The notes below the pieces were generated by a model. The model ran no database searches and had not been told where the DNA came from. It saw only the letters and a program-made list of their open reading frames with translations. Below are positions 21,323 through 33,200 of a stretch of DNA of 64,000 nt, one piece after another. Within the stretch, counting starts at the first letter, position 1. Every line of letters begins with the position of its first letter. Made by a program: the position numbers and the translations under genes. The stretch is from Rotaria macrura (Eukaryota > Rotifera > Eurotatoria > Philodinida > Philodinidae). The stretch spans positions 102,911 through 166,910 of the forward strand of contig OENT01000189.1 in the NCBI GenBank assembly GCA_900239685.1. The letters are read 5' to 3'.

Positions 21323-24300
21323 ATGTCATCATCGACACGAACAGCTCCAAGATCAACATCAAATAGTAAAACATCATCATCGAATATTCATCAAATTAAT
21401 GGCTCGAGTAATTCGTATGATATGAATGATACAGCATCAAATCTGACTTACCCTGCTGGCAATAATCCAGAGTAATGATTAATTTTTAAATGCTACTAGT
21501 TCTTATTTTAGAAACATAAAAAAATGATGTATTATATTTAGATTCGATACAAATCTACAACGGTCATCTTTAAAAAGAAATGTTTCGCAAGTAAATCAGT
21601 TATTTTGTTGTTTGAGTTAAAAAAATCAACATTTCTGTTGTTATTATTTAGTATGAAGGTGTCTATCGGAATGCTCGATTTATTCATGCAATAAGTAGTG
21701 GATTAGTGGTACGTGTCTTGTAGAATTTCTTTTTCCATTAACTTAAACGCGAGAGATTTCTGCCTTGTACAATGAGAAAATTGTTCAATATTGTGTCAAT
21801 GAATAGCACTTGAAAACGAAGTTTCCGTTAAATAGTTGAATTTTTTCTAAATTCATGATGCGTGTAGTTGATCAAAAATAGTCAGGTTAAGAATCGAATC
21901 TTCATATCAGGTCTCCACTATGAATTAGGAAATCGTTGATTCTAGTATTTGTATGGATGTTGTCTAACGTTATCTAGCTCAGAAAAAATATCTTTATCCC
22001 TCGTTTATTAAAGTTTCACGATGATAATTCATACACTTGGAAAACACTCTAGTGAGATTGTGAATCGTAGATGATCTGTAATGACAGAAACACACGGACA
22101 CAGATTTCCAATGAGTACATTGTCTTGAGTTTTACTCATATAAATTTTAGAGTGCAGTCTATAATAGAAATCTCTTGAATGTCTCTCTCAATTCAATAAA
22201 GACACCACTTTTCTGGCAACAGATATAAGTAGAAACGAATAGAGACATATTAAAAAAATAAAAACCGAATATCAATGTTGAGAAAAATATAAAATGCATT
22301 AGTAACATAAATGCTATTCGAAATTATGATAATACAGATGTTATTTTCGAGAAACTAACTAGCCTATCTATCAGTATTTATTTTTCTAATGACCATTAAT
22401 CGATATCACGAATGAGATTTTCGATTTCAAAGGAGTTTTTGATATGTCATCAAATGACTTCCAAATGTATTGAGTAAGAAATATAAACTTCAATTTCTTC
22501 GACAATTGATTTGTTTCGTCCGTTTCCAATTGAAGAATATTCTTTCGAATCTTACCAAAGATTATTTGAAAATTAAGAACCATAGCCATAGTAAATACCT
22601 ACACGCCACTAGTTTCTTTGATCTGTAATTTGTTTTTATCAAATCGGCACAGTTTATTGAGTTTGAAAACAGTAAGATGCATGAGAAGATTATAGATTCA
22701 CTATTCATCTGTATAGCAGCTATTTGAATGTATGTTTATAATTATTAACAACAATTTTCGTCTATTTAATACTAGGGTCAACAAGTAGTTATTCAAACAA
22801 GTGATCATGAAAGATTTCACGGCGTACTTGAAACACTTTCGCCGAATGGTGATATTGTTCTAACTGTTTCACATCGATTAGATAAAAATAACAATGATAT
22901 TATTGCTGCACCTACATTACCTCTTGATATTATTGATACCATTGACAGTTCATCACAGACATTTGAACTACATAAACGAATAGTTAAAGCATCGAATATT
23001 GTTGAAATTATAGCCGTCGATGTTGATCTATCGGCTAATGCAAAATGTATGTTGACGAAAGTGCAAATAGAGAATTTTTATTTGAAAATGAATATGAGAA
23101 GAACAAAAGATCTATGCAGTAGTATTCTATTTTTATAGGTTCACTAGATGAAAATCAAAAAGTTACTCAATTAGAAGATGATCGTTTTAGTCGTATAGAA
23201 CATTTTTATGGTCCAGATGAAATCGATCCAGAAGCATTAGAAGATCTTGATCTTGGTGATGATGGAAAAGTAAAATGAAATTAATTTTCATGGAAATATT
23301 ATTTACATTTTTTGTTTATGATAATAGGCTGGTTTCGATCCTGAAGATATGTTCCATACAAATAGGGAAAAATTCAATACAACAACTGACTTCGACGAAA
23401 GCAAATATACGTACGTATTCATTGAATTATTCTAGCCGTATTAATGTTTGCATTCGGTCGAATAGAAATGTTCCTATACGTAAATTATCAGCAACAGAAT
23501 TAGCAGAAATAGAAAAAAAAGTACAAGAAATTGAAAAAAGTACTCGAACAGATGTCGATGAAGATGATGCAGGTAATATCAAGAAAACCACAAGACGAAT
23601 TTTCTTATATCTAATGTTTTATAATTTTTTTCTCCTTTGACTTAGGCGTTAAACGTCCGATCGAATCGAATAATTTTGATGATAGAAATAGTAATATGAA
23701 AAATAGTCGTTCAAATCGTAATGAATTCCGTTATGATACTGAATATAATCCTTCAAAGTAACGATAATTCATTGATCTTACTTACAAAATATGAATGAGA
23801 ACATTCTTATTTTTTTTCTTCTTCGGTTAGACGCGACAATTGGTGTGAACAACGACCTACCGCTCATAATAATAATCGTCGTACTGGTGGAAATAATTCA
23901 AAACAAAATCAATACATATCAACAAACAATCGTCAACAATATAATACTCGTATATCACGCAATAACAATCGTTTTACAAATAATCGATCACCATATCAAG
24001 GACAAGATTCATCACTACAGACAGCAAATGATGAATCAACACATAATACTCAACGAATGACTAGTGGTAGTTTTTCGCAGGGACAATCATCGGATCCGGC
24101 AAGCCCATCAAAGGCAGTGTCAGCTCGAACTATTTATCCTAGTGCAAATCGTTCATCAACTAATCAAAACTCACCCACACCCCATGCCGGTAGTTCATCA
24201 TCGCGTACGAATTCCTTTACAGCTACATCACCATCATCAAATCACCCATCAGCAATAAATAAAATGTCCAAGAAACTATCGCTCAGTAAGAATCGATTAT

Positions 24301-27300
24301 AGCCATGAGAAATAATTAATTAATAGTTTTGATATATATATATATATATATATAATAGTAGAATTACAGTTAAACTAAGTGGGGATTTCGTTACTTCTTG
24401 GTTTTAAGCTCTTAAGTTCTATCATCTTTTGTAAATGTTTGAGAATTCGACAGTTTAAAAATAGCCATCACTCAGAGTTGACACTTGATCTTTTTTAACC
24501 TAGTTCATAAAAATATCTATGCTACACTGATATCTGCTTATGATAAACCATTATCCGATGATTATTTTCTATTCAAGTAACTGTTACTGATAAGAAAACT
24601 TAATTATATGTGTCACATCAATTTTCGACTAAAACAAAGTGTTATTGATGATCTATAGATATGTATTAATCTGATTAGATTTTATTGAGTATTCTGCATT
24701 CTTCAAAAGCATATCTTAAATTATTTCTATTTTGAAGGTTTAAGTTTATCGCTAGTGTTTAATTTGATACTTGAGAGAGAGAGAGAACTTAGAATGAAAG
24801 GTATTGGGCAAATCACTAGTCACGGAATTTTGTCATCGTATAAAATATTGTTTTTCATGGGAACAACGAAAAGGAGTTCATATGTGAACTGATATAATCA
24901 CAGTTAAAACTCAGCATTATATCAATGTCTTTTATGAACCGAGATCCAGAAAACGAAACTATTCTACAATGCTATATATATAGATCTGACGTTCATTAAA
25001 TAAATATTATTTCAATTGAACAAGAAAAAAAAGACCGCTAGATTTTTATTGCATAACGATAAAAACAGGATTTCATTTTCTGCGCAGATCAAAACATGCT
25101 TGTCATTCTATGGCATGTCATTTTCAATTTTAATACTCGATGAAAGATACTTTCATTGCTTAGCACAGCTCCGAACAGCACTATCACATGTTACTGTCCG
25201 TTCTGTTTCTTTTCCTTGTTTGTCTATACATATATATATATATATATATATGGTACAAAGTTCGTTAACGACTACAACAGTTGGACGGAAATCAAATACT
25301 AGACAAGAAAAAAGATCTAGACCTACTTCTTTCCTTTCCATACACAGCATGATACAAATATTTCTTTATATAAGATCAAAAATTTCTTAATGCTATAAAT
25401 TTGATTTCTAAACAATCCCATGAAGATATCCGACCGAAAATACATCGAAAGATAATATCCCACCGTCTTCAGTAACAGCAGTGGTATCATTTGTCTTACA
25501 TATATATATGTATATGCATCGAAACATGTATATTTCAAGAGTTTCATACAAAGAAATTTTACTGTATTATAATTTAAGATGAACAACAATCAGTTCCTGA
25601 CGAAATCGATCAACCAAAACAACCACGTGCATCAAATAATCCAACAAATACAACTTCAGTTAATCGGCCACCAAATTTACAATCAAAACAGCAACCATCG
25701 TCGACACAATCAGATCAAGATGACCATGCATCTAGTCATGATGTGATTAATACAAATCAATCAAATACAACTGGAACGACGTACGTTTTTCTCACTGTTG
25801 AACTGATGAAGAAAATTCGAATGCTTTTCATACTTTTCTAGAACACCGAATTCCATGAAATCCAATCCAGGCTTAAATCCGGAAGCAGATGAATTCGTTC
25901 CTGTATTTTCAGTAAGTTTTTTTTTCTCTTTTTCATGTGTTTTATATCTGCTTTCTTTTGACTGTAGCGAGAAAGTAGCTCTCGACCAGAATCACGCGGT
26001 GCATCTACCGCAAGTTCAGCATCAATGAGTGCTTTTATTCCACACGCTCATCCGCAAACACTTCATCTATTACAACAGCAACAACAAGGTCAATCTCAAC
26101 CAACACCACAAATGATCCCTGCTGTACATGCGCAAAATGCAGCAGCTCTCTATCAGCAATACTACCAAACAACGTTTGCTAACATGCCACAATTCATTAA
26201 TGCCACACAACCGCAAATGACAGTCGGAGTTATGAATGCGTCAATGATACCAACACAGCCATTGATCACAACCGGACCAAATACGAATAACTCAAGTAAT
26301 GGAAGTTCCAGTGGAATGACAACACCTAATAGTTCTGTCAGTGCTGGTCCAACTTATAAAATTAATAATAATAATAACAACAATAATAACAATCAAACAC
26401 ACAGTGTAGATAACAGTACTAGTGGTGTTAGTAATGTTCCACCGAAAAAAGCCGTTGTGTCTGTTCAAAGACCCGAACAAGCAAATATTTCTCAACAGCC
26501 AATGCCTGGTGCTCCACATATGATGTTTACAGCTCCACAAATTCGATATTACTCGCCCGATTATCTCGCACAACGTATGTATATCTAAATATATTGTTAT
26601 TTGATTGAATATCTGTATAATTGCATAGAAGCTACATCAGCATCGATGCACTTACCACAAATTCCATTTTACTATCCAGTGAATGCATCAGGTCTTATTC
26701 AAGCCGCTACAAATGTTGGTCAGCCGCAAAATATTATGATTCCATCAACGAGTACTGCAGCTACATCAACAACACCAGGGCTTCCTCCACTTCACTATGC
26801 AGGAATATATGCCGGTAGATTTCAACAAAATCAATACCTCTACTAGCAATTGATTATTTTCTATGTTATTTTTCATTTAAGATCCACGGATGTACAGTTT
26901 ATATTCATCTGCAGCAGTCAATCAAGCAGGTGTTCATCCTAACTGGCAATTAGCTCGCTCACCTCCTCAACAACAACCAACAGATCAACAACGCCAATAT
27001 GGTAATGGACAAAATACTATATCTCAACAGGCTCCGACAGCCGGTGCTACCAATACTGTTAATCGGTCAGCTTCAATATCAGGTCAAACTGGTGCTAGTA
27101 GTACTACTGGTGGTAGTAGTGCTCCTCCCTTTACACCGCAGTATACATTGAATGGAGTTCTACCAGCAGGCTATGCGTATGGCGGAGCTGCTGGGTGGAT
27201 TCCTGGCCAACAGCAAGCTCAACAACTTCCACCAAATATGTCTCCGCAAATCAATACGGCTTATAATTTAATGTTTGATCCATCTCAACAAGTACCAACA

Positions 27301-27477
27301 CCACAAGCAACATATCTACATCGAAATCCTTACGACTCACATGCTTATTATGCTCAAGTTGTGCAACAACAACAACAACAACAAGCACCACCACCAGCGC
27401 CGCCACCATCACAACAGCAGCAAACGCCTTCTCAAACAAGCTCGGATACAGTACTACAAGGCAGTTACACTCGTTAA
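21323..27477 (+). CDS. ATXN2: Ataxin-2 homologue, complete in 14 exons
   Basis: RNA-binding regulator of mRNA stability, translation and stress granules in the cytoplasm. Exons: 21323-21471, 21542-21590, 21652-21708, 22776-23046, 23139-23269, 23328-23410, 23466-23572, 23646-23757, 23831-24285, 25579-25780, 25842-25911, 25968-26574, 26629-26814, 26882-27477. They join in phase to 1024 residues, like fly Atx2. The Lsm domain (about 67-175) starts YEGVYRNARFIHAI and includes GVLETLSPNGDIVLTVSHR. The LsmAD domain (about 176-282) contains GFDPEDMFHTN and KLSATELAEIEKK. Exon 11 carries the PAM2 motif GLNPEADEFVPVF (about 548-560), which binds poly(A)-binding protein. The rest is disordered and rich in Asn, Ser, Gln and Pro, with short Asn and Gln runs (exons 12 and 14). 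Many introns are 52-70 bases. The exon 6-7 junction could use an alternative nearer acceptor, giving a 25-base intron; the 54-base intron is preferred. Confidence 0.93.
21709..22775 (+). other. Ataxin-2 intron 3 (1067 bp)
   Basis: Bounded by GTACGT and ACTAG within the Lsm-coding region. No nested gene or repeat recognised. Confidence 0.6.
24286..25578 (+). other. Ataxin-2 intron 9 (1293 bp) with TA microsatellites
   Basis: Begins GTAAGA and ends TTTAAG. It contains TA runs at about 24332-24354 and 25230-25251, a GA run near 24774, and a further TA-rich patch near 25500. No nested gene recognised. Confidence 0.6.
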
Positions 27478-27573
27478 AATGTTTTTGTCCCTCTACATTC
27501 GCATTATATACGTGTGTGGCCGTATCTTTTCTGTCTCATTCGGATCCCTTCTTTATCTCCTGTTGTATGATGC

Positions 27574-27598
27574 ATATATATATATATATATATATATA
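27574..27598. repeat. AT microsatellite in the ataxin-2 3' region
   Basis: About twelve AT dinucleotides around 100 bases after the ataxin-2 stop, followed by a second interrupted TA run to about 27630. Probably transcribed in the 3' untranslated region. Confidence 0.65.
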
Positions 27599-27639
27599 AA
27601 CATATATATATATACATATGCATATATATTTAAACACGA

Positions 27640-28744
27640 AACTTTCTTCCTCTTGATCATTCTTTATGTTTCTCTTATTTTCCTCATTAGTTCTTCTTCC
27701 TTTGTTTTTTCTTTGTAATACGTTTGTTAAAGCCAAGTTACCGTTTTCTCTCTCTCTTTACTCATACAACTAAAGCAATATAACTCAAGGCTAATGACTA
27801 TTGACAAAAGGCGGCAAAGTTTAATAAATTATTGCTTCTCGACAACGCATTTTTAGACAAGAAAAAACTAATTGTTTCTTTTTTTGTTTTCTCATTGAAC
27901 GATGTCGAGTGCAAAACATATCTAAGTTATGCTGGCTTATGAAGTGGCTCAAGTATTCTCCTGATGAAACTTGACTGTTTAAAAAGATGCCCACAATACT
28001 GATAGGATAATTGAAACAATTTATTCAAAACAACGACAATTAAATTAATCAGTCAAAATCGTAAAGCTTTTTGTAGTGACCACGCATGTGGTGTGTTAAA
28101 ATATGATGATACTGTATATTGATGCATTCACTGTCATTCGTTTCCTTTGATATCCTTGTACTGAATAAATAAACTTCAATCGTCTGTTAAATTTTCAATA
28201 CAGAATTTCTTTTCTGAATTTAATAGTAGACACAGTGAAACGTATCATTAAACATATGGCCTACTTGATGTCATCATTCGTTACGTTGATTCCCGGTGTT
28301 CTATAACAATAGCTTACTACATTTTTTATTATACAGATAAAAGTTGATTTATTCGTTCAGGACGCTTTCTACCGAAAATTTCGTTGAATTGATGAAGTTC
28401 AATGCGTACACGTAGACGATTGATCTTCCGTATCACGCTGAATGATTAGATTTATTGTACGGCTGTTCTATTGATTTGAAAATTACTGATAGTAGAAAAA
28501 TGTACTTGATAAATTTTGTCTTTCAGCAAGTAACTTAGCAAAAGAACTCAACGATCCATATGAATTTTATAATAAGTCGAAATATTTATTTTTGTTTCAT
28601 AAACATTTAATAAAAGAAAAACTTTGAATAAAGTAAGTTTTTCATTAACGAGAACTTGAACTGAATAAACAGACAGGGTCGATTTATTCTATGTTAATCA
28701 CATAATCAAATGTTAAAAGGTATGAACTCCTCGAATAGAGTAAT
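27640..28744. other. Region between convergent ATXN2 and hexokinase 3' ends
   Basis: Holds the 3' untranslated regions of both genes; AATAAA-like signals occur near 27822. No further gene recognised. Confidence 0.45.
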
Positions 28745-31304
28745 TTACGAAATTTTCGTGTGCTGTTGATAGAAAGGTGATCTTTGAATTTCACCTTTTC
28801 GAAGAGCTTTACGAGCATCATTAGCTGTTATAGCACATATAGCTGCACCGATGCCAGAACCTAGGTTACGTATGTTTTAGATCATCGTGTGAAATGAATT
28901 ATTTTTATACCATCAGCACTGATGTGTAATTCGTAATTAAGTAAAACTGGAGCGAGAATTTTCAGATGACGTTGGATAACCATGTTAAAGCGAGGATGAA
29001 ACCGATAGAGACTACCATCTATTCCGATACAAAGTTTCTTCATTTCAGTTTTTCTATTTTCATGTAATCGTTTCATTAGAACAGCTATAGCTGCTGCAGT
29101 CAACATAGCCGCTCGTCTGAAGAAAAAAAATCGAACATTCCAATTTTCATTTAGCTTTCGTTTTTCTCTATGTATCTCTCTCACCTTGATATAAGTCGAC
29201 ATGTATATGAGATAATAGCACAATCAGCATTAGTTGCATAGTCTAGGCCTAATTTTTTCAAGACATTTTTCGTATTGGCAAACGTACGACCAGTATCAAG
29301 TTCTATTTCTGATATATGATTCGTTTGTAACATATAAAGAGCATGAGATGGTGAATAATAACGATAGGATTGTTTATGATCACGTTGCATTTTTAATATA
29401 ATTCCTTGATTAATGAGAGTAGCTAAAACTTCAGCAGCTAAACGACCCATATACATTCCTGATATGAGTTTTTCAAATATATGTATTCCTGGATTATTTG
29501 ACATCTTATCGATTTCTCTATCAAAATCCGTAATCAACATATCAAGACAACCTCCTTCACCTAATGAACAAACAAACGTATTCTACAAAGACTATGAATA
29601 TATGCTGAAAATACCGAGAGCACCCCATTCTGTATTGATAATCATTTCCGTTGCTTCCGATAATAGAACAGATGAATCAGATATTGTATGAATATTATGA
29701 ATATCTTCGAAATAACATGCATTCGTACCAGTACCTAATCAAGAGTAGAGCAATAAATTCTGCACATATTTTACTATCAAGAAACAGTCTCTTACCCAGA
29801 ATAACACCCACACGACAAGTAGGTTCACGATAGGCTACAAAAAAGAAAAATAAAGTTAAGTTTTAAACACCATTTTATTTATTCTTCAAGATTGATCGGA
29901 GAAGATTTGATATTTTATGGATAATCAGTCAGTTCGAAAAAGAGATTGATCAGTATCAAAAAGAAGAAATAAATCATTTCCTTCGGAATATATTAACTTT
30001 GGATAGAATTGTACGCGAAATAATTTGAATGGTAATATGTTAATCTAATATGTTTTCGATCACTAAATCATCATATCATTGGAATTGTTTTCTAAGTTTT
30101 AATAAGTGTAAATAGATATTCATTTATGCTCTGATAACCGGACTAAGAGAATTCAGTCTCTAGAATTACTCTATGAAATTTCGATATCTCTTGTTTAGTC
30201 ATGCAGAATCGAAAGAAAATGATATGTTCGACTTGAAGCTATAAGAACATTTGTAATATCTTGAGAAATCTATGCTATATTGTTAAATTCTATACAAAAA
30301 AAACATCTTCTCGTACAATTCTATTTAATTCAGACTCGAAATTGTAGAGATTTATGACTTCATAAAGTTTTCTGAAATCCTGCTGAATTCGTGTCAGTAA
30401 GACCCAAAACGTTTTTTAGATTGTGTCTTTCATCATGAAAGTATGATTTTAACCGTTAACATATTATTATCATGAAAACGAACGTACCACAGGCCATCAA
30501 GGTACCGACAGTATCATTGATCAATGCAGTTATTCTCACTTTTAATTGTTTTTGATTGATAATTCTTTGTAGTTTTTCTACAACGTCTTCTCCGACTAAA
30601 TCGGATAAAACCCATCCTTTTGATGGTGTTATAAATTTTCCTTTATTTAATGCTACTTGTTCACAAGCAAAACTAAATGTAAAGCCAAGTACATATTCTT
30701 GATTTAAATCAAGTTTATTTCTTATCATGAATTGTTTTAATACATCAGCAATAAATTCAAATAAATCGTTGGCAAGGATTTTTTTCGAATCTGGTACAAT
30801 ATGTGCTTCGGATATAACTTCGGGTTCAGTGTTAGGATGAAGTTTAACTAATAATGTTCGAAAATTTGTACCACCAAGATCAAGTGCTAATATGTCACCT
30901 TGCTCTTGTTTCGTTGGTAAATTCGTAACGTAGGTCGGCAACATTTTGAGATCACTAGAACTTCTTGTCGATAATTCAAGACCCATTTGGCAATGCTTCT
31001 CCATTGCTGTCATCACATGAGCAAGTGTTTCAACTGTTATATGAAATGGACTTGTTACACGCATCAATTCTCTATAGTCGTCCCATGGTATAGTATTTTC
31101 ATTAGCATGAAGAATAGATGTTATATTTTCTTCGATTGGATCATGAAGTAAACCATCGAAATTCGACTCACGTGTAACTATTTCTTTTCCAGCTTGTGAT
31201 ACAAAACGAGTACTTTTAGTATTACTATCTGTCAATTTAGAATCGAAACGTTCGGATGAATATGTTCTCGATCGGAAACAAAAATTATCCCAACAAGATT
31301 CCAT
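28745..31304 (-). CDS. HK: Hexokinase, complete in 6 exons
   Basis: Phosphorylates glucose with ATP, first step of glycolysis, in the cytosol or on mitochondria. Exons 31304-30488, 29834-29796, 29734-29615, 29560-29185, 29116-28911 and 28860-28745 join in phase to 557 residues: a single catalytic unit rather than the duplicated form of vertebrate HK1-3. Motifs in order: MLPTYV, the phosphate loop LDLGGTNFRTLLV (about 141-153), the sugar-binding LGFTFSFACEQ (206-216), INDTVGTL with the catalytic Asp (about 264), then GVILGTGTNACY, INTEWGALGEGG, and the nucleotide loop GSGIGAAICAI near the C terminus. The sugar-binding motif has Ala where most hexokinases have Pro. The 40-residue leader before the core is longer than usual and has no clear mitochondrial or signal character. 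Exon 2 is only 39 bases. No frame break. Confidence 0.94.
29835..30487 (-). other. Hexokinase intron 1 (653 bp)
   Basis: Runs from GTACGT to TTTGTAG and lies just after the catalytic INDTVGT segment. No nested feature seen. Confidence 0.6.
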
Positions 31305-31911
31305 TCAATTAGAAATTCAATAGTCACAGTTGCTTGTTTCGTTAGACAATTTACGAAAAATAAAAGTTAAGAAAACAAAAGACGCGCATTTATTCACAGT
31401 AATATTTAAAACTTACACATTTTCCATGCACTTAGCAAAGTATCTATCGTCGCTCGTGGCTTTATTCTAGATTTCATTTATTGGAATCTGAAAATTCATT
31501 GTAACTTGAAATGAGCATACGTTATTTGGTTTGTCAGATGGCATAAGCTGAAAATAAAATAAACGAGATATAAATCAGTCATGTGATAATCGGTCGAAAG
31601 TTTGTTAAATCCAGTCGATTAGAAATTGTTCAACATGCTACCTAAATACCATGACAATACGTACATATATTAATAGATTTGACCTATCAAAACTTGATTT
31701 TCGAGTCACTCAAAAGCAAATTCCAGAATTAGATATTTACCGATCAACAGATTTCATACTGAAAATGCCACTTGATTGTTACATCCGCTCTTTCTATATT
31801 ATTTCAGTATGCTATCTTGACTCGAATTTCTCCTAAAGAAAAACTAGGATGATTACAATCATGGCTGGCTTAATTATTTTTTTAAGTCATGATAGAAATA
31901 GAAACATTTGA
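31305..31911. other. Upstream region of hexokinase
   Basis: Likely promoter and 5' untranslated sequence for the minus-strand hexokinase. No motif could be assigned with confidence. Confidence 0.35.
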
Positions 31912-31913
31912 TA

Positions 31914-33025
31914 TTGGTTGAATCTGCTGGGTTTCTACCACTTTTCAGGAAAACTATTTTCCGGCGTTCGATACTCTAGTTAGATGGAGCATAGGTGAGA
32001 GAATAGCTGGAGGGAGGTAGCAATTCAAAACTTTTACAAGTTGAAAGTACGGAGATCCAGGTTGTTTCTTAAGAATAACTCGTCATATATGAGTATTATT
32101 TGGAAAATATTTCAGAGTTTATATGGAATTCTTTCGAATGGAGTGAAACTTTCCTAGATTATAGGCCTTGAAAATGATAGGATAGACATAGATTAAATAT
32201 AGGTAGGATTCAAGCAGAGTTTCCCAGTTAAACCGGACTCTGGATCATAACTTCCCTATTTTAAATGATAGATATCTGGAAATTTTATCACAAATATATA
32301 TTATTACAGAGCCCTTTCGATGCTGTACAGTATGACACCTTTAATGATGGCTGAGAGTCAGGGCCAAGATCCACATAGTTCAAATACTGCGTATCTGTAT
32401 CAAAAACATGCATTTCACACTCATATTGGACTGACTTTTCTAATAATAATTACGTTTTTGATCAAAAAAAATAGCATATTAACAATCAGCACACAAAACT
32501 AAGTCGACGTGAATGTTTTTTAAAATATTTGGAGAACTTTTATTTTCGTCGAAAAAATCAGCCGGAATCCCCCCCAGGGGTATGTGAAAAAATGACGTCT
32601 AGTTCTTTATGATACTATTAAATGTCAAAATGACGGATGGGTAAATAATAAAAACCGCATTCCCACTGAATTTATTTTCTGGCATATCTCGGAAGGAGTG
32701 CGAGGGGGGGGGGGAGCCGCAGAATTTTTCGACACAAATAAACGCTCTCCGAATATTTTGAAAAACAAACCGATCGACTCAGTTTTGTATGCTGATTCCA
32801 AATACGACGTTTGCTTTGACCGAAATTGTAATTATTATGACAAAAATCAGTCCAATACCCATATGTGATTAGTTGCTCCTATAAAAAGAACCTTGATCTC
32901 CGTACTTTTAACTTGTAAAATCGTTACTTCCAGCCATTCTCGCTTATGTTCCGTCTAACTAGAGTATCGAAAACCCAGGAAAAATGTTTTCAGAAAAGCG
33001 GTTAAAATCCGGCGTATTCACCCAT
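31914..33025. mobile_element. 1.11-kb non-autonomous element with ~160-bp terminal inverted repeats and TA flanks
   Basis: The left end TTGGTTGAATCTGCTGGG and the reverse complement of the right end, ATGGGTGAATACGCCGGA, begin an imperfect inverted repeat of about 160 bp. Shared blocks include TTCGATACTCTAGTTAGA and AAAGTACGGAGATC. TA flanks both ends (31912-31913 and 33026-33027). The middle has no transposase frame but holds an 11-base G run at about 32704-32714 and a nearby CCCCCC run. Size, TA flanks and lack of coding match the 11932-13069 element, although the terminal sequences differ. Confidence 0.72.
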
Positions 33026-33200
33026 TAACATCAGATTTGTATTTCGTCGACTAAATGCTATCGACATGTTCATCTCGTCTTTTTTCAAAGTTATTCGTTT
33101 TAGGAGAAGAAAATCTATAGATCAGTTCAGTCGTAGAAGTTTTAATTTAAATTAGTTTGAAGTAATTTATTTATAAAAAAAACGTGCATACAATAGGAAA

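Noticed and set aside
23411-23435. 25-base intron in ataxin-2
   Set aside because: It also restores the frame, but is shorter than plausible; the 54-base alternative ending at 23465 fits the genome's usual intron size.
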